A stretch of 64,000 bases of DNA from Arthrobacter sp. zg-Y20 (GTDB lineage Bacteria; Actinomycetota; Actinomycetes; Actinomycetales; Micrococcaceae). Below are positions 57,708-64,000 of this stretch, piece by piece. The stretch covers positions 310,001 through 374,000 of the forward strand of contig NZ_CP126241.1 in the NCBI RefSeq assembly GCF_030142075.1. The letters are read 5' to 3'. The notes under the pieces are model-generated. The model worked only from the letters and a program-made list of their open reading frames with translations. It was not told where the DNA came from and ran no database searches. A program made the position numbers and the translations under genes. Every line of letters starts with the position of its first letter. Position 1 is the stretch's first letter.

Positions 57708-58684
57708 ACATTTATACGGGCAGCACCGGGGAAACCGCAGCGGACATGGTCTGCCGCCGGTTCGGGCGGATCCTCACCGCCATGGTTACGCCGCTGGACG
57801 AGCACGGCCAGCTGGACCAGAACGGCGCCGAGGAACTCACCCGCTGGCTCCTGCGGGACGGCTGGAACGATGCCGTGGTGGTCAATGGAACCACCGGCGA
57901 GTCCTTTGCGACCTCGGACTGGGAAAAGGCGTCCATGGTCCATTCGGCCAAACGCGTCACGCAGGGAACCGGGCGGCGGGTCATCGCCGGCGTGGGGTCC
58001 ACCGACACCCGGCACAGCATTGCGTTGGCGCGCGCCGCCGCCGAGCAGCAGGCGGACGGGCTGCTGGTAGTGGCTCCGTACTACTCACGCCCGTCGCAAA
58101 AGGGCCTGTTGCGCCACTTCGAGGCCATAGCCGACAGCACCGACCTCCCGGTCATGCTCTATGACATCCCTGTCCGCACCGGCGTCGCCATTGCACCGGA
58201 AACCCTGGTGGCCGCCGGGAAACACCCGAACATCGTGGCGGTCAAGGATGCCAAGGGAGACCTGGCCTCCTCCTCATGGGTCATGCAGCACAGCTCCCTG
58301 GTCTACTACTCGGGAGACGACGTCCTGAACCTGCCCCTGCTCTCCATCGGCGCCGTCGGCATGGTCTCGGTGGTGGGGCACGTCGCCGCTGACCGGCTGC
58401 GGGCGCTCGCCGCAGCCTTCGCCGGGGGCCGGGTGGACGAGGCGCTTCGGATCCACCGCGAACTGCTGCCTATCTACACCGGAATGTTCCGCTGCCCGGG
58501 GGCTGCGTCCGCCAAGGCCGCACTGCGGAAACTGGGTCTTCCGGCCGGTCCTGTGCGCGGTCCGCTTGCAGACCTCGATGCGGATGAAACCGCGCTGCTG
58601 CTCGCAGACCTCTCCGCGGCTGGGTTGCCCACTACGCTTGCGCACGGCACGGCGGTCCCTGATGCTCTAGCTCCGACGCATTGA
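57704..58684 (+). CDS. dapA: 4-hydroxy-tetrahydrodipicolinate synthase paralogue
   Basis: A 326-residue DapA: VVNGTTGES (Thr64), Tyr125/126 in APYYSRP, Tyr153 in LYDIPVRTG and Schiff-base Lys181 in VAVKDAKGD. It condenses pyruvate and aspartate semialdehyde, the first committed step to diaminopimelate and lysine. It overlaps the synthetase by ATGA. This seems a dedicated copy feeding the polymer; feedback resistance would make sense but cannot be read from sequence. Confidence 0.9.
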   Translation: MNIYTGSTGETAADMVCRRFGRILTAMVTPLDEHGQLDQNGAEELTRWLLRDGWNDAVVVNGTTGESFATSDWEKASMVHSAKRVTQGTGRRVIAGVGSTDTRHSIALARAAAEQQADGLLVVAPYYSRPSQKGLLRHFEAIADSTDLPVMLYDIPVRTGVAIAPETLVAAGKHPNIVAVKDAKGDLASSSWVMQHSSLVYYSGDDVLNLPLLSIGAVGMVSVVGHVAADRLRALAAAFAGGRVDEALRIHRELLPIYTGMFRCPGAASAKAALRKLGLPAGPVRGPLADLDADETALLLADLSAAGLPTTLAHGTAVPDALAPTH

Positions 58685-58703
58685 CTGTGGCGGAGGAAGG
58701 GGG

Positions 58704-60167
58704 GTGGCGGTGAGTGAACCGACCCGGACAGGCGCGGCCAAGCGCCGCATAGGGGGCGTCGACGCAGCCAGGGGGGCGGCGTTGGTGGCAATGATGGCCA
58801 TCCACGTCCTTCCCGGCTGGAACGAAGACTTTGAACCCACCTTCACCTGGCTGGTATTCGCAGGACGGGGCGCTGCACTGTTTGCCCTCCTGGCCGGGGT
58901 ATCCCTGGCCTTTATGTCCGGAGGGCAGTATCCGCCGCGCGGCGAGCGCATGACGGCGGCGAGGCTGGGGCTTGCCGTGCGCGCAGTCCTGATCACCGTC
59001 ATCGGACTTTTGCTGGGATTCCTGGTGATCTACGCGCAGGTCATCCTGGTCTATTACGGGGTGATGTTCCTGCTGGCGCTGCCGTTGCTTCGGCTGCGTG
59101 CGCGGACACTCCTGATCCTGTCAGCGCTGATCGCCCTCACCGCTCCGGTGCTGATGCAGGCAACCCGGGACTCACTGGCCGACATGGGCGGAGTGGAACC
59201 GAATTTTTCCACGCTGGTGCAGGCGCCGGGGGATGTCTTGGGCCAGGTGCTGCTCAGCGGCACTTATCCGGCCCTGCCTTGGATGGCCTATGTATGCGCG
59301 GGACTGGCGATTGGGCGGCTGGACCTCGCCGAGCGCAAGGTCCAGCTCCGGCTGGTCGTGGCCGGAGTGGGCCTCGCCGTAGCCACAGCGGCCCTGTCGG
59401 CATTTCTGCTGGGACCGCTGGGCGGCCGGGACCAGCTGGTGGACGCTGCCTCTGTGTGGTCCTCCACCCCCGAGGAGACCGTGTACGACACCCTGATGTG
59501 GGGCCCGGATCCCACGCTGCCAACGGACACGTGGTGGTGGTTGGCTTCCTTGACGCCCTACTCCAGCACGCCGCTGGTCCTGCTCAATACAATCGGCACG
59601 GCGGTGGCGTTCCTCGGAATCCTCCTCCTGCTGGGCAAGGCAGCCTCCGCAGTGCTTGCCCCACTGGCCGTCCTGGGGAAAATGACCCTGACCCTGTACT
59701 CACTGCATCTGTTGCTCCTGGCCACCGGCCTGTTCGAGGACCGGCCGCCCCTGTCCCTGATTGTGCAGCTCATGATCGTGGCAGGCTTCGCCTACGCCTG
59801 GCAACGGTTCAACGCGCAGGGCCCGCTCGAACGGGTTGTATCCGAAGCGTCTAAACGGGTCCGCAGCACATATCTGGAACGGGCGGGCAGAAAAGCGGCC
59901 GCTCAACGGACTGCCGAATACGGAGCGGAACGGAAGCCCGGCGAGGCCCGGCTCCCCTCCGGGACGCCGGCCGGGACGGAAGGGCAGCCGTTTTCGATCC
60001 GCAGCGCGGCACCACCGCCGCCATCCACTCCGCCGTCCATCCAGCCGGACAGAGTTTCCCCTTCCGCCGCTTCCGCCTCGACTGCACCACCGCCGCCGCC
60101 CATGGGGAGGCGGCAGGCGCTGGAAGCAGAGGCCCGGGGCAGGCACCGTAACCGGCAGCGCAGTTGA
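58704..60167 (+). CDS. Second membrane acyltransferase (HGSNAT_cat/DUF418 type) with long tail
   Basis: A 487-residue paralogue of the protein at 52041: GGVDAARGAALVAMMAIHVLPG in the first helix, about ten helices to residue 375, GPLERVVSEAS at the DUF418 end. Unlike the paralogue it has a 100-residue hydrophilic, Pro-rich, basic tail (PPPPSTPPSIQP, GRHRNRQRS). GGAGGAAG is 5 bases before the GTG at 58704. It lies 19 bases after dapA and overlaps the next gene at TGATG. Confidence 0.85.
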   Translation: MAVSEPTRTGAAKRRIGGVDAARGAALVAMMAIHVLPGWNEDFEPTFTWLVFAGRGAALFALLAGVSLAFMSGGQYPPRGERMTAARLGLAVRAVLITVIGLLLGFLVIYAQVILVYYGVMFLLALPLLRLRARTLLILSALIALTAPVLMQATRDSLADMGGVEPNFSTLVQAPGDVLGQVLLSGTYPALPWMAYVCAGLAIGRLDLAERKVQLRLVVAGVGLAVATAALSAFLLGPLGGRDQLVDAASVWSSTPEETVYDTLMWGPDPTLPTDTWWWLASLTPYSSTPLVLLNTIGTAVAFLGILLLLGKAASAVLAPLAVLGKMTLTLYSLHLLLLATGLFEDRPPLSLIVQLMIVAGFAYAWQRFNAQGPLERVVSEASKRVRSTYLERAGRKAAAQRTAEYGAERKPGEARLPSGTPAGTEGQPFSIRSAAPPPPSTPPSIQPDRVSPSAASASTAPPPPPMGRRQALEAEARGRHRNRQRS

Positions 60168-61225
60168 TGCCTTTAACCTCCCGGCAGCGGATGCTGAGGG
60201 CTGTGCTGGGCGCTGTGTTCGGCTCGGCGCTGCTCGCGGCGCCAGCTGCTGCCTCTCCACAGGAAGCGGACCCGTGCGCCCGCCTCACCGCAGGGGAGGT
60301 GCGGTACGACGTGGCCGACGCCGAGCGCGTCACCTTCGCAACGGCGGAAACGTACGGCGCCACGGAGACCCGCCTAATCGGCTGTGTACGCCAAGGGGAC
60401 AGCTACGTGCAGGAGTGGAAGTCGTGGGGGTTCAGCGGCCGCAACGGGTTCGCCCCGCCGGGAAGCATGTGGGAGAACACGCTGTATTCGCCGACCGGGT
60501 CCTTCACGATAACGGAGGCCCTGGGACGTGCCAATCCCGGAACGCAGCTGACCTATTACACGCTGAACCCCGCCTCGCGGTGGGGCGGGGAACACGGTCC
60601 CAGCTACAACCAGTACTTCGAGGGCACGGGCGGGCCGGCGGATGAAAACCTTTGGGGGTACATGCAGCAGGGACTATACGAGCAGGCGGCCGTCATCAAC
60701 TGGAACCGCCCGCCGGACATGCCCACCCGCCAGGGTGCCTCTTTTGCCATCTTCTTCCACGCCGGGTACGCGCCCACCTGGGGGTGCATATCCACGGATT
60801 TGTCCACGGTGGTGCGGTTGCTGAAAACCGCGGTCCCCGGGGATCGCATCGTGATGGGCACGGTGGATGACGTTTTCACTGCCTCCACGGCAGCTGCCGA
60901 CGGCGTGGCCTCCGCGGCGGCCCGCGCGGAAGAAAAAGCAGAAGCCGCGCAGGATCGGGCCGAGACCATGACCACCGGTGCAGCCACCCTGGCGGTGGTT
61001 GCCGCGATGGCGTTTGTGATCCGGCTGGCCTTCCGGAGCGCCGGCCGCAAACACAGGCCCGACGGCGGCGCGGGCGGCACCCGGCCGGAGCCGTCAACGG
61101 AGTCATCAACGGAGAAACCAACCGAGAAACCAACGGAACGACCGCTGCCGGAGGGACCGCCGGCGGAAGGGTCTGCTGCGGAAGAATCCCGGACGGGCTC
61201 TTCCGTTCGCGGCACTAGCCGGTGA
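60167..61225 (+). CDS. Membrane-anchored L,D-transpeptidase-like (YkuD-type) protein
   Basis: A 352-residue exported protein: signal peptide (1-29, ending APAAAS), a domain to about 235 with the catalytic-type motif HAGYAPTWGCIST (His198, Cys207), a short Ala/Glu coiled stretch (243-270), one helix (272-288) and a Pro/Glu/Thr tail. YkuD enzymes cross-link or attach amines to peptidoglycan. Its start overlaps the acyltransferase stop. The unusual C-terminal anchor places it at the membrane beside the synthetase. Confidence 0.75.
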   Translation: MPLTSRQRMLRAVLGAVFGSALLAAPAAASPQEADPCARLTAGEVRYDVADAERVTFATAETYGATETRLIGCVRQGDSYVQEWKSWGFSGRNGFAPPGSMWENTLYSPTGSFTITEALGRANPGTQLTYYTLNPASRWGGEHGPSYNQYFEGTGGPADENLWGYMQQGLYEQAAVINWNRPPDMPTRQGASFAIFFHAGYAPTWGCISTDLSTVVRLLKTAVPGDRIVMGTVDDVFTASTAAADGVASAAARAEEKAEAAQDRAETMTTGAATLAVVAAMAFVIRLAFRSAGRKHRPDGGAGGTRPEPSTESSTEKPTEKPTERPLPEGPPAEGSAAEESRTGSSVRGTSR

Positions 61226-61301
61226 GCCGGGCCTGCATTGGGCTGCTGGATTGAATAAACTGCTGGGGTGAACCGAATTTCCGCCGCCCCGGGCTACCTG
61301 A

Positions 61302-61481
61302 ATGGACGCTGACGCAGCGGAAGCAGGCCGGCGGCTGTATGAGGAACGCATGGCGTTCCTGCCCGGGCTATGGATGCCCGAAGCCCCGGCGTGGGAGAGC
61401 CTGCCGGAAGAAGACCGGTTGCGCTGGATCCGATACGCCTCAGAACTCCCGGCAGAGGGCCTTTCCGGCTCCGACGACTAG
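61302..61481 (+). CDS. Small acidic protein, 59 aa
   Basis: The frame MDADAAEAGRRLYEERMAFL, then PEAPAWESLPEEDRLRWIRY, ends in GLSGSDD. It is soluble, acidic and well biased, probably two helices. No family is recognised. There is no strong ribosome site and a stop codon directly precedes the ATG. It lies between the transpeptidase-like and aminopeptidase genes. Confidence 0.6.
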   Translation: MDADAAEAGRRLYEERMAFLPGLWMPEAPAWESLPEEDRLRWIRYASELPAEGLSGSDD

Positions 61482-61492
61482 TTTGCCCCCCG

Positions 61493-61537
61493 GGACGGGA
61501 AAACTTCGGACGGGTAAACTCCGGACGGGTAAACCAG
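61493..61537. repeat. Three 15-base tandem repeats
   Basis: GGACGGG(A/T)AAACT(T/C)C starts at 61493, 61508 and 61523. It lies between the 59-residue gene and the hairpin at 61537, upstream of the aminopeptidase, so it may be a multi-copy regulator site. Confidence 0.7.
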
Positions 61538-61559
61538 TCGGGGCAGCCCTGACCCCGAC
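61537..61559. terminator. Hairpin before the aminopeptidase gene
   Basis: GTCGGGG at 61537-61543 pairs with CCCCGAC at 61553-61559. It could end the synthetase operon transcript, though no T-run follows. Confidence 0.45.
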
Positions 61560-61589
61560 TACGCGTACCTGCCGCCCCGCCGCCGTGGC

Positions 61590-62999
61590 ATGCTCTCCGG
61601 CATGCAGCAGGCCGGAGAGCAGCGGAGCGCCCCTGATCCTTACACCCCCACCCACGGCAGCGATGAGGTGAACATTCACCACTATGACCTGCGGCTGGAC
61701 TACAGCGTCAGGTCCAACCGGCTGGCGGCCGTGGCCCACCTGGCCGGAACCGTCCGAAATCATCCGGACCGCACGGACCGCACCGACCGGATTGTCCTGG
61801 ATCTGGACCGGCGGTTGCGGGTGGAAGAAGTGCGGCTGGTGTGCCGGCAAGGCGCCGATGCCGGCTTCGCCCCGGCGGACCCCACGGCCGGGGATCCGGT
61901 GGCCGTCCGCAGTTTCCGGCAGCGCCGGGCAAAGCTGGAGGTACTGCCGGAACGTCCGCTGGCGGGCGGCGAAAACTTCGTGCTGTCCATCCGCTACCGC
62001 GGAAAACCGCGGCCAGACGCCGGGCAGTGGGGGGACATCGGCTGGGAGGAACTGACCGACGGGGTGCTGGTGGCAGGGCAGCCAACCGGGGCGCCGTCGT
62101 GGTTTCCCTGCAATGACCTGCCTTCTGAAAAGGCGCGGTACCGCCTCAGTGTGACCGTTGAGGAAGGCTACCGGGTGGCCGGCAACGGCGCTCTGGTGTC
62201 GCGGACCGCCGGGAAGGGGCGGGAAACCTGGGTATTTGAGCAGACCGAGCCGATGGCGACGTATCTGGCCACCGTGCAGATCGGCCGGTATCGGAACATG
62301 GGTCTGCCGGGGCGGGTGCCGCAGTCCGTTCTCGTACCGCCCTCGCTGGCAGGCGCAGCCCGGACCGCACTAGGCCGGCAAGAATCCATGATGGATCTGT
62401 TCACGGCTAGGTTCGGACCGTATCCGTTCAAAACCTACACTGTGGTGGTCGCCGATGACCGGCTGGAGATCCCCCTGGAAGCCCAGTCGGTGTCCGTTTT
62501 CGGCCGCAACCATTTGGAGACCGCTGGGGAGCCGCTGGTGGCCCATGAACTGGCCCACCAGTGGTTCGGGAATTCAGTGACTGCACGCAGCTGGAAGGAC
62601 ATCTGGCTGCACGAGGGTTTTGCCACCTACGCGGAATGGGTGTGGGCCGAAGCCGCCGACGGCGAGGATACCGACGAGCGGGCCCACCGCGAGCTGGCGT
62701 GGCTGCGGGGCCAGCGGCAGGACCTGCAGCTGGCCGATCCCGGCCCGGCAGCCCTGTTCGACGAACGGGTGTACCGCCGTGGTGCCGTGGCCCTGCATCT
62801 GCTGCGCCGTGCCGCCGGGGACGGGGCCTTCTTTTATCTCCTGCAGGAGTGGACGTCCCGATACCGGCACGGTTGTGCGGATACCGGGAACTTCCTGGAC
62901 CTGGCCGAGCGCATTTGCGGTTCAGCCGGCGTTTCGGCCGCCGGGCTGCTCACTCCATGGCTGTACGAACAGGCGCTGCCGGCCGCCCGCCCCGCCTAG
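61590..62999 (+). CDS. M1 family zinc metallopeptidase (aminopeptidase)
   Basis: A 469-residue M1 peptidase, shorter than the 850-residue PepN type: HELAHQWFGN (His319, Glu320, His323) and zinc Glu342 in LHEGFATYAEW, exactly HExxH-18-E. The GAMEN substrate motif is replaced by IPLEAQ. No signal peptide is seen. The start is uncertain (61590 or 61602). M1-like zinc aminopeptidases can trim basic N-termini, so action on the polymer of the upstream operon is possible. Confidence 0.88.
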   Translation: MLSGMQQAGEQRSAPDPYTPTHGSDEVNIHHYDLRLDYSVRSNRLAAVAHLAGTVRNHPDRTDRTDRIVLDLDRRLRVEEVRLVCRQGADAGFAPADPTAGDPVAVRSFRQRRAKLEVLPERPLAGGENFVLSIRYRGKPRPDAGQWGDIGWEELTDGVLVAGQPTGAPSWFPCNDLPSEKARYRLSVTVEEGYRVAGNGALVSRTAGKGRETWVFEQTEPMATYLATVQIGRYRNMGLPGRVPQSVLVPPSLAGAARTALGRQESMMDLFTARFGPYPFKTYTVVVADDRLEIPLEAQSVSVFGRNHLETAGEPLVAHELAHQWFGNSVTARSWKDIWLHEGFATYAEWVWAEAADGEDTDERAHRELAWLRGQRQDLQLADPGPAALFDERVYRRGAVALHLLRRAAGDGAFFYLLQEWTSRYRHGCADTGNFLDLAERICGSAGVSAAGLLTPWLYEQALPAARPA

Positions 63000-63649
63000 G
63001 CCGGATGGGATTCCTGCCAGGCCTGGTCCAGCGCCGACGCGAAGAGGTCAGTGGGCTGGGCACCGGAAATGCCGTACTTGTCATCCAGCACAAAGAACGG
63101 CACGCCGCTGATGCCGAGTGACCGGGCCTGGGCAATGTCGGCGTTGACGTCCTCGGCGAACTCCTCGGCGGCCAGCATGGACCGCACCCGCTCGGGATCC
63201 AGGCCTACCCGGCTGCCGATCTCGGCAAGGGTATCCACCGCTCCGATGTCCTGCCCCTTCTCGAAGTGGGCGGAGAGCAGCGCCTCCTTGGCGGCGTCGG
63301 CAGCGCTGTTGCCGCCCTCGGCGCGGGCCAGATGGATCAGCCGGTGCGCGGAGAAGCTGTTGGCAACCACCAGCGAGTCATAGTCATAGGACAGGCCCTC
63401 ACCGGCGGCCTGGACAGTGACCTGCTCCAGCATTCCGGCCAGCTGCCCGGGATCGATGCCCTTGCGCTCGCTCAGGTACTGGGCCTCGGTGCCGTCGTAG
63501 TGTTCGGGCAGCGAGGGGTCGAGCTGGAAGCTGCGCCACTGCACTTCCACCTCGTCCCGGTGCGGGAAGGCGGCCAGTGCGGCCTCGAAGCGGCGCTTGC
63601 CGATGTAGCACCACGGGCAGGCAATGTCGGACCAGATATCAATCTTCAT
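62996..63649 (-). CDS. DsbA family oxidoreductase (FrnE-like)
   Basis: A 217-residue thioredoxin-fold protein with helical insert: active site IACPWCYIGK (Cys11, Cys14) and cis-Pro region ISGVPFFVLDDKYGISGAQ. No signal peptide, so cytoplasmic, as FrnE. The ATG at 63649 is chosen at the first strand. Its stop overlaps the aminopeptidase stop tail-to-tail on a CTAG. Confidence 0.9.
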   Translation of the reverse strand: MKIDIWSDIACPWCYIGKRRFEAALAAFPHRDEVEVQWRSFQLDPSLPEHYDGTEAQYLSERKGIDPGQLAGMLEQVTVQAAGEGLSYDYDSLVVANSFSAHRLIHLARAEGGNSAADAAKEALLSAHFEKGQDIGAVDTLAEIGSRVGLDPERVRSMLAAEEFAEDVNADIAQARSLGISGVPFFVLDDKYGISGAQPTDLFASALDQAWQESHPA

Positions 63650-63670
63650 ACCGGCTCCAACGCAGAAAGG

Positions 63671-63720
63671 ACCGGGAGGCATTCCCGCACTGTCGAAACA
63701 GTGCAGAACGCGCTCCCGGT
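63671..63720 (-). terminator. Two-tier hairpin downstream of malate synthase
   Basis: GCACTGT at 63687-63693 pairs with ACAGTGC at 63698-63704 around CGAA, and an outer pair ACCGGGAG (63671-63678) with CTCCCGGT (63713-63720) encloses it. It lies between the malate synthase stop (63775) and the DsbA start (63649), both on the minus strand. Confidence 0.65.
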
Positions 63721-63774
63721 CCCTGCCTGCGCGGATACTGAAGCGGTATCCGCACTAACCCCTACCCCCAGGGG

Positions 63775-64000
63775 TTAGGCCGGCGCCAGCTCCTGCGATT
63801 CGTGCAGGAAGCGGGCGTAGGCAGGCACGGTGAGGAAGGTCGGGAAATGCTCCCCGCACGCCACTTCCTCAAAGAGTTCACGGGCGTCCTTGAACCGGTC
63901 ACCGTCGAAACGCTGCAGGTTGCCGAACTCCTCGTCGAGCAGTTCCTCCACCCACTGGTGCGTCACGATCTCGCCGTCGTCAGTCACGGCCGAGGTGTGG
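63775..64000 (-). CDS. aceB: Malate synthase, C-terminal part
   Basis: About 74 residues at the window end: HQWVEELLDEEFGNLQRFDG, DARELFEEVACGEHFPTFLT and LPAYARFL-like end (VPAYARFLHE). This is the C-terminal helical plug of malate synthase A, which condenses glyoxylate with acetyl-CoA in the glyoxylate cycle. The gene continues beyond 64000. Confidence 0.85.
   Translation of the reverse strand, partial: HTSAVTDDGEIVTHQWVEELLDEEFGNLQRFDGDRFKDARELFEEVACGEHFPTFLTVPAYARFLHESQELAPA

Noticed and set aside
1-64000. CRISPR arrays and complete insertion sequences
   Set aside because: No regularly spaced repeat with unique spacers and no transposase gene was seen; the tandem repeats found have no spacers.

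Overview
The window is high-GC DNA with dense, mostly operonic genes, frequent 4-base ATGA overlaps between neighbouring genes, and GTG/TTG starts. Gene content (WYL, HxlR, PadR and TetR regulators, a GAF-ANTAR protein, an MmyB-like regulator, a ClpN/HTH pair, an L-asparagine-type permease, a hexulose-phosphate HPS/PHI pair and an Lsr2 remnant) points to an actinobacterium of the Micrococcaceae, most likely Arthrobacter or a close relative. This assignment rests on gene content only. I saw no rRNA, no convincing tRNA, no complete insertion sequence and no CRISPR array. Layout: positions 1-20800 are ordinary chromosome made of small regulator-plus-target modules, many with a clear inverted-repeat operator (FMN reductase/flavin monooxygenase, WYL/VOC, PadR/HAAS, HxlR/SnoaL, TetR/hydrolase, TetR/ABC-2-type membrane protein), plus DNA polymerase IV, a GAF-ANTAR sensor and a quinone reductase. 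Two gene wrecks lie here: a YdeI gene running into a methyltransferase fragment, and a frameshifted, truncated metallo-hydrolase next to a perfect 32-base palindrome. Positions 20800-27980 form a variable, less GC-rich island: a YbjQ-type fragment, a truncated RHS 3' end translationally coupled to a small two-helix membrane protein, a decayed lsr2 gene, a DUF2511-type lipoprotein, a DUF1883-TIR protein, a DUF3800 protein and a broken excisionase-like gene. Positions 27980-36120 hold two DHA2 exporters, a ribulose-monophosphate pair (HPS/PHI) behind an atypical SDR, a TetR regulator, and an Fe-S flavin ene-reductase behind a perfect 21-base operator. Positions 36185-47326 are a sialic-acid-type catabolic locus: a Tat-exported binding lipoprotein, a SiaF/G/I-like ABC importer with a fused permease-ATPase, nanA, nanK and nanE, an esterase and a private tatA, all on the minus strand, facing a FadR-type GntR regulator and nagB on the plus strand. 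Two matching regulator boxes sit in the divergent gap. The genes would import sialic acid, cleave it to ManNAc, phosphorylate and epimerise it to GlcNAc-6-P, and deaminate GlcN-6-P; no nagA is present in the window. Positions 47513-53225 hold an isopenicillin-N-synthase-like oxygenase, a glutathione peroxidase, a HAD phosphatase, a VapB-like/LytR_C pair, a 4'-phosphopantetheinyl transferase and a membrane acyltransferase. Positions 53613-61225 are the most interesting part: a four-gene operon made of a Pls/PosA-type one-module peptide synthetase with three membrane-plus-beta-helix units, a translationally coupled dapA paralogue, a second membrane acyltransferase and a membrane-anchored L,D-transpeptidase-like protein. 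Reading the adenylation pocket by hand gives D-A-E-S-I-G-T-V-I-K, which has an acidic residue suited to a basic amino acid such as lysine. With the adjacent phosphopantetheinyl transferase and the first acyltransferase this looks like a dedicated factory for an isopeptide-linked cationic homopolymer of the epsilon-poly-lysine kind, possibly acylated or wall-attached. The window ends with an M1 aminopeptidase, a FrnE-like DsbA protein and the C-terminus of malate synthase.
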